Positions 43,096 to 51,686 of a stretch of DNA of 64,000 nucleotides are shown here, piece after piece. The position numbers and the translations under genes were made by a program. Below the pieces are notes generated by a model, which searched no databases, was not told the origin of the DNA, and saw only the letters and a list, made by a program, of their open reading frames with translations. Within the stretch, counting starts at the first letter, position 1; each line of letters starts with the position of its first letter. The stretch is from Pirellulales bacterium. GTDB taxonomy: Bacteria; Planctomycetota; Planctomycetia; Pirellulales; JAICIG01. Location of the stretch: contig DATLUO010000091.1 of assembly GCA_035533075.1 (NCBI GenBank), positions 1 through 64,000 of the forward strand, written 5' to 3'.

Positions 43096-46000
43096 ATGAC
43101 GCAACGCTCCTTTGTTCACCTGCACTGCCATAGCCATTTCAGCCTGCTCGACGGCGCCAGCCGCATCACCGATCTGGTCAAGCAGGCCAAGACGCTGGGC
43201 ATGAATGCCCTGGCACTCACCGACCACGGCAACCTCTACGGCGCGCTGGAGTTCTATCAGAAAGCCAAGGCCGCCGGCATCAACCCCGTCATCGGCTACG
43301 AAGCCTACATCGCGCCCGGCAGCCGCTTCAACAAGGACGTCAGCAAAGACGATGAAGCCAGCTATCACCTCACGCTGCTGGCCCGGAACCAGACGGGCTT
43401 CAAAAACCTCATCAAGCTCGCCTCGGCCGCGTTTCTGCAAGGCTTTTATCGCAAGCCGCGGATCGACAAGGAGTTGCTGACGGCTCATCACGAAGGACTC
43501 GTTTGCCTCAGCGGCTGCGTGTCGGGCGAGTTCAGCCGGGCCCTGCTGCGGGGCCAAACGGCCGAACCCGATCTGAAGCAGGCCAGCGAGATCGCCGCCT
43601 GGTTTCACAAGCTGTTCGGCGACCGCTACTTCATCGAAATCCAGAACAACGGCATCGAAATCCAGCGGATGGCGATGGAAGGCGCGGTCGAAGTCGCCCG
43701 CCGCATGGGGCTGCCGTTGGTCGCCACCAGCGATGCCCACTACGTCAACCGTGCCGACGCCGAAGCCCAGGACGTGCTGTTGTGCATCAACACCGGTAAG
43801 TTCCGCACCGACACCAATCGCATGCGGATGGAGGGCGACCAGTTCTATCTGCGCGGGCCCGACGAAATGTACGCCGCCTTCCCCGGCTTCGACGAGGCCG
43901 TGGCCCGCAGCCAGCAGATCGCCGATAGCGTCAACATCGAGTTGGAGTTGAACAAGCGACACTTTCCCACGTTCGACGTGCCGCAGGACAAGACGCCCAC
44001 CGACTATCTGCGTGAGCTTTGCCTGGAAGGGTTGAAGCGGCGTTACGCCGACGTGCCCGAAATGTGGGCCGACTGCGTGGGGCGACCTTCCCAGGTCGTC
44101 GATGACGCTACGCCGGATACCGACTTAGCAACACCGCCGCACGTTGACGACCTAGGAAGGTCGCCCCACGTTGACGACCTAGGAAGGTCGCCCCACGTTG
44201 AGTTGGCCCCGCTCGTCATCGAGCGGCTGGAACGCGAGCTCGACGTGATCGACAAACTCGGCTTCCCGAATTACTTCCTCATCGTCTGGGATTTCGTGCG
44301 GTTCGCCGCATCGCGAAACATTCCGGCCACGGCCCGCGGTTCGGGCGTCGGGGCGCTCGTCTCCTATGCCTTGGGTCTGAGCCACGTCTGCCCGTTGAAG
44401 TATGATCTGCTGTTCGAGCGGTTCCTCGACATCAGCCGTCTTGAGGCGCCCGATATCGACATCGACTTTTGCAAAGACCGCCGCGGCGAGGTGATCCAGT
44501 ACGTCAAGGAAAAATACGGCGAGGAGAACGTCGCCCAGATCGGAACCTTCGGTACGCTGGCGGCACGGGCGGCCATTCGCGACGTCGGCCGCGCCCTGGG
44601 CCTGCCGATTCCGCGCGTCGATGCGATCGTGGCGATGGTGCCCGAAACGCTCAACATCAAGCTGAGCGAGGCGCTCGACCAAAGCGAGGACCTGAAAAAG
44701 ATTCATGCGGCCGACCCGGAGGTGCGTGAGCTGCTGGACCTGGCGATGAAGATCGAGGGGCTGGCCCGCAACGTCGGCACGCACGCCGCCGCAGTCGTCA
44801 TCGCCGATCGCCCGCTCACCGAATACGTGCCGTTGCAGCGCGTGACGGGCAAGGAAGAAATCATCACCCAGTGGGCCATGGGCGACGTGGAACGCGCCGG
44901 CCTGCTGAAGATGGACTTTCTCGGCCTGCGGAACCTGACGATCCTGTCGAAAGCGGTCGACCTGATCGAGCAATCGACCGGCCGGCGGGTCGATCCTTAC
45001 AGGTTTCCGCTGGACGACCAGGAGACGTTCGCCCTGCTCTGCCGCGGCGAGACGAAGGGCATCTTCCAGCTCGAAAGCGGCGGCATTCGCGACCTGTTGC
45101 AGCGGATGAAGCCCGACCATTTTCGCGACATCATCGCCACCAACGCCCTTTATCGGCCGGGTCCGCTGGAAGGCGGCATGGTCGATGACTACATCCAGGT
45201 GAAGCACGGCCGCAAGCCGGCGGAGTATAAGCATCCGGTGATGAAAGACATCCTGGAAGAGACCCACGGCGTAATGGTCTACCAGGAGCAGGTGATGCGA
45301 ATTCTGAATCGCTTGGGCGGCATCGAGCTGCCCAAAGCCTACACCTGCATCAAGGCCATCAGCAAAAAGAAGCTGGAGACGATCGCCAAGTTCCGCGAGC
45401 AGTTCGTCGCGGGTTCGACGGCCCAGGGACTGACGAAGCACGAGGCGAGCGACTTGTTCGGCATGATCGAAAAGTTCGCCGGTTATGGCTTCAACAAGAG
45501 CCACTCCACGGCTTACGCCCTGATCGCCTACATGACGGCCTATCTCAAGGCCCATTACCCAGTGGAGTTCATGGCGGCGCTGTTGTCGGGCGACATTCAG
45601 GGCCGCAACTTCAAGAAGAAGGACTCGCTGGTCGAGCACCTCGAAGATTGCCGCCGCATGGAGATCGAGGTGGTGCCGCCGGACGTGAACCGCAGCCACG
45701 GCGACTTCACGGTCGTCGAGGGCAAGATCGTGTTTGGTCTGGCGGCGATCAAGGGCTGCGGCGGGCAAGCGGCCGACGTGATTACCGCCGAGCGCAAGTC
45801 GGGCGGGCCGTTCCGCGACCTGTTCGAGTTCTGCGAGCGCTGCGATCCGACCGGCGTCAACCGCGGGGCCATCGAATCGCTCATCAAGGCGGGCGCCTTC
45901 GACTCGTGCGGCGGCCGGCGGTCGCAATGGCTGGCCGTGCTCGACAAGGCCGTGCAAGCGGGCGCTTCGGCCCTGGCCGACCGCAAAAGCGGCCAGCGCG

Positions 46001-46803
46001 GCTTGTTCGATTCGGGTGACGACGGGCCGGCCACGGGCGGCAAAGCGATTTTGCCCGACCTGCCCGAATGGCCCGAACGCGAACGCCTGGCCAACGAAAA
46101 AGAAGTGCTGGGGTTCTATCTGTCGAGCCATCCGCTGGCGGAGTATCAGTCGACGTTCGACACCTATTGCACGCACAACACGGCCACCGCCGCCACGCTG
46201 CCGCACAAGACCGAGGTGCTCTTGGGCGGCATGCTCAGCGCCATCAAGTTCACGCACTCCAAGAACCCCAAGCCGGGTGCGCCGTCGAAATATGCGATGT
46301 TCGACCTGGAAGACATGGCCGGCATGATCCGCTCGATCGTCTGGCCCAGCGACTTCGTCAATATCGGCCATCACGTGCAGGCCGACCGCGTGTTGGCCGT
46401 GCGCGGCACGATCGACAAGCGGCCCGGCAGTGAAGAGGCGAACCTGATCGTCAACGAGTTCATTCCGCTGGAAGAGCTGAAGGCCCGCTACACCAAGGGT
46501 GTTGCCGTGCGGGTCGACGAGCAGGCGCACGGCGAGAAGGCGTTGGAACGGCTGCGAGAGATCGTGCGCGGCTATCCGGGCAACTGCGAGCTGCAACTCG
46601 TGCTGGTGTTGGCCGACGGCTGCAAAGTTTACTGTCGTTGCGATGATGTGCGGGTGGAATTGAACGACGAGATGCGTGTACGCATCGAAGAGCTTGTGGG
46701 TGCGGAGAACTTCCGCACGTTTGCGGCGCCGCCGGCGACAAAGCCCGCCTCGAACGGCCGGTCGCGCAGTCACGGGCGCGGCCCGGCGCTCGCCCGCGTG
46801 TGA
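43096..46803 (+). CDS. dnaE: DNA polymerase III alpha subunit
   Basis: 1235 residues from ATG 43096 (MTQRSFVHLHCHSHFSLLDG); the upstream frame is not protein-like. PHP domain first (HLHCHSHFS, LTDHGNLYGALEF, ATSDAHYV), then the polymerase core with PATARGSGVGALVSYALG and the catalytic aspartates in PDIDIDFC (about 453-457), the fingers (FGYGFNKSHSTAYALIAY-type block), a helix-hairpin-helix, and an OB domain near 1080-1160. It is the chromosomal replicase. At residues 328-368, between PHP and palm, a hairpin-repeat insertion encodes GRPSQVVDD and two copies of DDLGRSPHV, not found in standard DnaE. Length is otherwise typical. Confidence 0.96.
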   Translation: MTQRSFVHLHCHSHFSLLDGASRITDLVKQAKTLGMNALALTDHGNLYGALEFYQKAKAAGINPVIGYEAYIAPGSRFNKDVSKDDEASYHLTLLARNQTGFKNLIKLASAAFLQGFYRKPRIDKELLTAHHEGLVCLSGCVSGEFSRALLRGQTAEPDLKQASEIAAWFHKLFGDRYFIEIQNNGIEIQRMAMEGAVEVARRMGLPLVATSDAHYVNRADAEAQDVLLCINTGKFRTDTNRMRMEGDQFYLRGPDEMYAAFPGFDEAVARSQQIADSVNIELELNKRHFPTFDVPQDKTPTDYLRELCLEGLKRRYADVPEMWADCVGRPSQVVDDATPDTDLATPPHVDDLGRSPHVDDLGRSPHVELAPLVIERLERELDVIDKLGFPNYFLIVWDFVRFAASRNIPATARGSGVGALVSYALGLSHVCPLKYDLLFERFLDISRLEAPDIDIDFCKDRRGEVIQYVKEKYGEENVAQIGTFGTLAARAAIRDVGRALGLPIPRVDAIVAMVPETLNIKLSEALDQSEDLKKIHAADPEVRELLDLAMKIEGLARNVGTHAAAVVIADRPLTEYVPLQRVTGKEEIITQWAMGDVERAGLLKMDFLGLRNLTILSKAVDLIEQSTGRRVDPYRFPLDDQETFALLCRGETKGIFQLESGGIRDLLQRMKPDHFRDIIATNALYRPGPLEGGMVDDYIQVKHGRKPAEYKHPVMKDILEETHGVMVYQEQVMRILNRLGGIELPKAYTCIKAISKKKLETIAKFREQFVAGSTAQGLTKHEASDLFGMIEKFAGYGFNKSHSTAYALIAYMTAYLKAHYPVEFMAALLSGDIQGRNFKKKDSLVEHLEDCRRMEIEVVPPDVNRSHGDFTVVEGKIVFGLAAIKGCGGQAADVITAERKSGGPFRDLFEFCERCDPTGVNRGAIESLIKAGAFDSCGGRRSQWLAVLDKAVQAGASALADRKSGQRGLFDSGDDGPATGGKAILPDLPEWPERERLANEKEVLGFYLSSHPLAEYQSTFDTYCTHNTATAATLPHKTEVLLGGMLSAIKFTHSKNPKPGAPSKYAMFDLEDMAGMIRSIVWPSDFVNIGHHVQADRVLAVRGTIDKRPGSEEANLIVNEFIPLEELKARYTKGVAVRVDEQAHGEKALERLREIVRGYPGNCELQLVLVLADGCKVYCRCDDVRVELNDEMRVRIEELVGAENFRTFAAPPATKPASNGRSRSHGRGPALARV
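44077..44199. repeat. Hairpin and 27-bp tandem repeat inserted in frame in dnaE
   Basis: Units at 44146-44172 and 44173-44199 are identical (GACGACCTAGGAAGGTCGCC then CCACGTT). The segment 44077-44100 is their reverse complement with one mismatch, so this is an inverted plus direct repeat. Each unit also has an internal CGACCT/AGGTCG stem. The frame is kept through all copies. Confidence 0.92.
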
Positions 46804-46953
46804 CGGACGACTGCCGCGATTGTCGTCTTTCGCTCCTCGAAAGAACGCCCTTTAGCGGAGCCGTCGACGTTTTTGCTTTGCATCCGCGCACAAAGACGCT
46901 ACAATGCATCCACTCCCCTAGAATGAAGATCACATCGAAAACGGGGTTTGGCC

Positions 46954-49058
46954 ATGCGTGCGAGTATTGTCGTGGCGTCACACCAGGAAGGTGAACGGCT
47001 GTGGCGCACCATCGAGTCGTGCGTCGAAACGACGATCGGCTTGGAGCGAGAGATCGTCGTCGCGGATGACGCTTCATTTGATGGCTCGGTCGAAGAGGCG
47101 ATTCGCCGCTTTCCGCAAGTGCGTCTCTTCCGCCATGAAGAGCGGCTCGGCGCATCGCCGTCGAAGGCGCTGGGCGCCCGCCACGCTCGCGGCGACACGC
47201 TGGTTTTTCTCGACGGGCATTGCAACCCCGAGTGCGGCGCGATCGAGCGTCTGATTGACGACGTCGAGCAGGTGAAAGGCCAGGCGATCGTTACGCCGGC
47301 CATCCCCGCCCTCGACGTCCCGAGTTGGAAAAACGCGGAATCGCAGATCGGTCACGGCTACTTCCTGGATCTCGAAGAGTTCCACTGCGGGTGGCTGCCG
47401 CTGGGCGAGCTGCGCGGCGTGTGGAGAGGGCCAAGAAAGTTTTACGAATCGCCGGCCCTGATCGGATGCGCCTTGGCCGTCGGCCACGAACTCTACGACA
47501 AGCTGGGCGGTTTCGACCCGCACATGCGCTGCTGGGGCGTCGAGGATCTCGACTTCGGGCTAAAAAGCTGGCTGATGGGCTTCCCCATTCTTCACGACCC
47601 CGAGGCCGCGATCGGGCATCGGTTCCGTGCGGCCTTTGAGAATTTTTCGGTGCCAATGGAGCACTTGCTGGCCAACCAGTTGCGGATGGCGCGGAAGAAC
47701 TTCACCGACGCCACCTGGTCGGATTGGGTCGAGCGTTGTCGGTCGCGGCATGTGGGCCGCCTGCCGGACCATCCGGAGGGACTTTGGACGCTGGCCTGGG
47801 AAGTGTTTCAAGCCGATCGCCGCAGCGCCGACCACGAGCGGGCGATGCTGCTGGGGCATCGCCACCACGACGAATTCTGGTATGCGGAACGGTTTGGGCT
47901 CGAATGGCCGCGGCTGGCGACGACGGCGTCGGTTACGGTGCCGCGCCTGTTTTCCGCGCAGCCGAGCCCAAGTCCGAGCCCCAGCCCGCCGCCATGCGAG
48001 GTCACCGGGGTCACACCGGCGACGAAAACCCTCTGCGTGGGCGTCTCGCAAACTTTCACCGCACAAGGGACGAACCTGAAGAATATCACGTGGTCGACCG
48101 GCGGCGCGGGAACGCCTGACACCGGAAAAGGATCGACCTTTTCGACAAAGTTTAATCAGCCAGGTGTTTACACCGTTACGGCGAAGTGCGGTAAATCGTC
48201 CGCGTCTGCGACTGTGACTGCTGTATCGATCACGTTTGCGCCAAATCCTGTTAGAACAGGCATGATCAAACCGCTGCCGGCGAACAAGTGCAACATTCAA
48301 AATATCAGCATCTCGACGACCGTGGTTGCGACGGTTCGCCCGTCTTCCGCCGTCGGCTCTGTGACGATCAGCCTTAGCGGAGCGGATCGAGCGACGCTTT
48401 TGGGCCAGCCCGTCGTCAACCCGCAGCAAGGCACCATCACCGTGCGGCTGACCGGCACGGCAATGACGCCTAAACGCGTTGCTGACACCTTCCTTCAGGC
48501 GAGCCTCGGAAGCAAAGTTTGCAGCAAGGTGCCGGTGTTTGTGATTGTCCCGTACAAGGTGGTGCCCGTGTCGGCTGCGCCGACAGTCGTGAACGGTACG
48601 AATAAAAATCTTACCGCCTGTACGAAACCGGCGTACACCTGGAGCCTAAAAAGTGGATTCGTCTATTTAGCTTCCGTCTACGGGATCACCCAAACCGTCC
48701 AGGTATTGGATCAGTTTAACGCGCCGCTCGACCGGATGTACAACGGCGCGCCCGTGTTCGAGAACGTTGGCAAGGGCTGGTTCCCAATTAACGTGACCGT
48801 CAATGGGGCGTCCTACCCCGATCCGGTCGGCCAGTTCTTTCCTGGCGCCCAGAATCCGAAAGTTGACGCGAACAGCACGGCAGCCCAGCAGTGGCCGGGA
48901 AGAGTCCGGTGCCAGCCGACGCCACGCCGCCCGATGTCCAGAATATTTTCATCAAAATCGCGGGCATCACCCTCAATGTCGGCGTTGTGAACCGTATCGT
49001 CCTCGTTGTACCGGGTCCGGGAAACACTTCCGCGACGGTGACTATTAATTGGCAATAG
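46954..49058 (+). pseudogene. GT2 glycosyltransferase fused to Ig/PKD-like exported modules, with a frameshift near 48895
   Basis: The first 320 residues (ATG 46954) are a GT2 of the polypeptide-GalNAc-transferase-like type: SIVVASHQEG, ADDASFDGS, FLDGHCNPE (DxH metal motif) and GVEDLDFGLKSWLMG. Then PSPSPSPSPPP joins it to about 330 residues of beta-sandwich (ITWSTGGAGTPDTGKGSTFS, GVYTVTAKCGKSSASATV). The direct frame ends at 48990 with an Arg/Pro/Ser-rich tail, but one missing base in the GGG run near 48895 would restore NIFIKIAGITLNVGVVNRIV followed by a terminal TVTINWQ, stop at 49056. So the gene is frameshifted, or the base call is wrong. A cytosolic GT joined to exported-type modules without a signal peptide is odd; the join may be a recombination scar. 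Confidence 0.7.
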
Positions 49059-49093
49059 GGTATTACAGTAAGCAAAGGACATTCGCTATTTGT

Positions 49094-50326
49094 ATGCGTC
49101 TTCTAATTTGGGGTGCGGTGGCTAGCGTGTTCGTAGGACAGTTGTCCGCTCGGGTCACCGCCGCGGATGATCAGGCGGCGACTGAAGCTGATCGTTTGCC
49201 ATGGGAGTGGTTTCTGACCGCTACGGGTGAGCGAATGGGACTGCAGTTTACCTACGAAATCGCAGGATTTCCACCGGCGAATGTGGGCCCCGCGGATTGG
49301 TTGATCGATTCCAGCATGAGGTTCGCCTCGGCGGCAGATTTGATTGAGCGTTTACCAAAGAAGCTGCATTGGCTCGCGTTTGAGCTCGACGCGACCCACC
49401 CGCACGTCATCCACATCATCGACAAGCGCCTTCAGGGGCGCAACGGATACGCTTTGGAGAAAAAAATAGACATCGACTTCGCGGGGACACTTGACGGTCT
49501 CGCCTGGGCACTCCACCGCCGGATCGGCAATCTTTACGGATTCAGAGGGGCCGCCATTCACGATATCACTACTGACTATGAGACGGAGACGGTTGTGGAG
49601 GCCAGAAACAAGACCGTGCGACAAATTCTCACCGACGCAGTTCCATTACGCTGCTACGGGCCGATCCTGTGGCGCGCTCGGATGGCAACCGACGGTGGCG
49701 ACGCGGCGGCGCCGATCGATGTCAACTTTTACGAGAATAAAGAGGACCGGCGGATTGGCTGGTCGCGGTGGTGGTGGTGGCTCGAGACGCTGCATAAACC
49801 AAACGCGGCCGGCAAGCGACTGGACTGCTATTTCACGATAGAGACGACGTACCGGGAGCCCAGCGAAACGGCAAGTTGCCTCGCCTATTTCAACGACGAC
49901 GAGAGACCGGAATCACCAGACGCGCTCATCGCGGAACTAACAAAACGCGTCAAGTGGCTGACGGCGGTGAAAAACCCCAAGCGGCCTGAAATTGTTCATC
50001 TCGTGGACGAACGGCTCCTGACGCTTCCGGGCTACGCGCTGCGCCGAAGGGTCGACGTCGACTACGACGGCACTCCCGATGGCCTTGTGGATTGGCTCGC
50101 GACGCATGGGGACGGCGTTGGGCGGAAGGTCGGACCGCGGACCGGTGACGCATTAAATGGAGATCCTGAGACTCGCATTGGGGCGCATGCGAAAGGGCAG
50201 CCGCTACGAGGCGTTTTGACCGCTTGCATGCCGACGGAGCGGGAGCGCGCGGTGCTCTGGCACGCGCGCACTTGGGTGAGAAAAGATGGGCCACATACCA
50301 CGGTCGAATACGTATTTCCTCGGTAG
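49094..50326 (+). CDS. Exported protein with a duplicated unknown domain (paralog A)
   Basis: 410 residues from ATG 49094; a signal peptide (LLIWGAVASVFVGQLSARVT) follows. The mature protein is two copies of a domain of about 190 residues. Shared landmarks are HVIHIIDKRL/EIVHLVDERLL, NGYALEKKIDIDFAGTLDGL/GYALRRRVDVDYDGTPDGL, and VRQILTDAVP/LRGVLTACMP followed by LWRAR/LWHAR. Between copies is a Trp-rich stretch (WSRWWWWLETL). The alternation of short strands and helices recalls STN/secretin-type N-domains, but no family is certain. The next gene encodes the same architecture, so this is a tandem duplication. Function unknown; probably periplasmic. Confidence 0.7.
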   Translation: MRLLIWGAVASVFVGQLSARVTAADDQAATEADRLPWEWFLTATGERMGLQFTYEIAGFPPANVGPADWLIDSSMRFASAADLIERLPKKLHWLAFELDATHPHVIHIIDKRLQGRNGYALEKKIDIDFAGTLDGLAWALHRRIGNLYGFRGAAIHDITTDYETETVVEARNKTVRQILTDAVPLRCYGPILWRARMATDGGDAAAPIDVNFYENKEDRRIGWSRWWWWLETLHKPNAAGKRLDCYFTIETTYREPSETASCLAYFNDDERPESPDALIAELTKRVKWLTAVKNPKRPEIVHLVDERLLTLPGYALRRRVDVDYDGTPDGLVDWLATHGDGVGRKVGPRTGDALNGDPETRIGAHAKGQPLRGVLTACMPTERERAVLWHARTWVRKDGPHTTVEYVFPR

Positions 50327-50382
50327 TCGTCTGAAAATGACCCTGTGGCGGCCGGATGGCCTCGTTCGATTGGAGCTATACA

Positions 50383-51639
50383 ATGTGCGTACTCGCCGAC
50401 CGTATCCGAATGGGACTTGCGTTCTTGCCTGCTTTAGTTTTGCTCGCGGCATTACAAATCTTTGCAGCGAGCGCGGCCGCGGAAGATGCGGAAGACGACG
50501 CGCCAAGGACGCTGTTTTGGTGGCAGTACCTGTATGAGGTGGGCGAACAGCACGACTGCTGGTTTACGATCGAGGAGCTGAAAGAGCCGATTTCCGACGC
50601 GATTGCGCCGGTCGACTTAACACTCACGGTGACAGAGCGGGCACGAACGCGCGAGGCGGCTATTCAGATCGTATCGGCGCGGTTCCCCTGGCTGAAATTC
50701 ATCGAAAACAAGAAGCACTCCAACGTCATTCACGTTGTTGACGAGAAGCTTCTCGGAATCAATAATTACGCGATCGAGAAGACAGCCGACGTGGATTTTG
50801 TTGGGCTCGTCGACGACATCGTATTTCAGTTGCATACGCAGGTTCCCTCGATTGACGGGAGGAGGGTTTGTTTTACCGGGCGCGGCCCGGGAGACGGTTA
50901 CACCGAGGTGGCGTTCCGCGCGATTGGGAGGAAAGTCCGCGACATCCTTACCGACTGCGTGCCGCGACGACGTGGATACTCACGGTTTCTTTGGCGAGCG
51001 GAGACGACGCGGCGCGATGATGGCGCCCAGACCACAGTTGAATACGGTGGTTTGGGTGAGCTATTCCAAGATCCGGGGGGATGGTCTTGGCCCTGGTGGG
51101 AACAGCTAATCATCGCCGGAAAGCGGCTGAATTGCCATTTCACGGTCGAAACGATTTATCGCCAGCCCGATGATCCGAAAGCGCTGCCCGTCTTCCTGCG
51201 GCAAGACGAGGAGTTCCCTGACGCAAAGGCACTAACGGACGCCTTATCGAAACGAATTCCGTGGTTGGTGTTCGACTTTGACAAGGAGGCGCCTGGGCTC
51301 GTGCATGTGATCGACCGAGACCTGCTGAAACTGAAAGACTATGCCTTGGCGAAGTCCGTGTCCGTCGATTACCAAGGGACGCCTGACCGCCTGTTGGCGC
51401 ATCTGGGCGCGCGGGTCGACAATCTCTTCCAAGAGCTTAATCAAGACCCGGTAACGGCATATCCTATTTGCGTTGATGACACCACCCCGATTCAGTGCAA
51501 TGTGCGAAACAGGTCGGTCCGGTATGTTTTAACAGCCGGCCTGCCGTTGGAGACCTACGAAGCGGTGCTGTGGCACGCACGAACCTGGCTCACCGAAGCT
51601 GGACCGAAGACTCGGGTCGAGTACAGGGGCGCGCCCTAG
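50383..51639 (+). CDS. Exported protein with a duplicated unknown domain (paralog B)
   Basis: 418 residues from ATG 50383, or 409 from ATG 50410, which leaves a tighter signal peptide (FLPALVLLAALQIFAASAAA). Same two-domain layout as paralog A: SNVIHVVDEKLLGINNYAIE then VDFVGLVDDIVFQL, and later PGLVHVIDRDLLKLKDYALA, VDYQGTPDRLLAHL and VRYVLTAGLPLETYEAVLWH. A WSWPWWEQL stretch sits between copies, as in A. It lies 57 bases after A and 48 bases before the glycosyltransferase fusion, all plus strand, so one transcript is likely. Function unknown. Confidence 0.7.
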   Translation: MCVLADRIRMGLAFLPALVLLAALQIFAASAAAEDAEDDAPRTLFWWQYLYEVGEQHDCWFTIEELKEPISDAIAPVDLTLTVTERARTREAAIQIVSARFPWLKFIENKKHSNVIHVVDEKLLGINNYAIEKTADVDFVGLVDDIVFQLHTQVPSIDGRRVCFTGRGPGDGYTEVAFRAIGRKVRDILTDCVPRRRGYSRFLWRAETTRRDDGAQTTVEYGGLGELFQDPGGWSWPWWEQLIIAGKRLNCHFTVETIYRQPDDPKALPVFLRQDEEFPDAKALTDALSKRIPWLVFDFDKEAPGLVHVIDRDLLKLKDYALAKSVSVDYQGTPDRLLAHLGARVDNLFQELNQDPVTAYPICVDDTTPIQCNVRNRSVRYVLTAGLPLETYEAVLWHARTWLTEAGPKTRVEYRGAP

Positions 51640-51686
51640 CCGCTGATAGCGGCACGAGGAACCGTAACAGCATAGGACTTGCGGCA

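Noticed and set aside
44179-46773. Minus-strand frame of about 860 codons opposite dnaE
   Set aside because: It is antisense to conserved DnaE motifs and has no protein-like pattern of its own.
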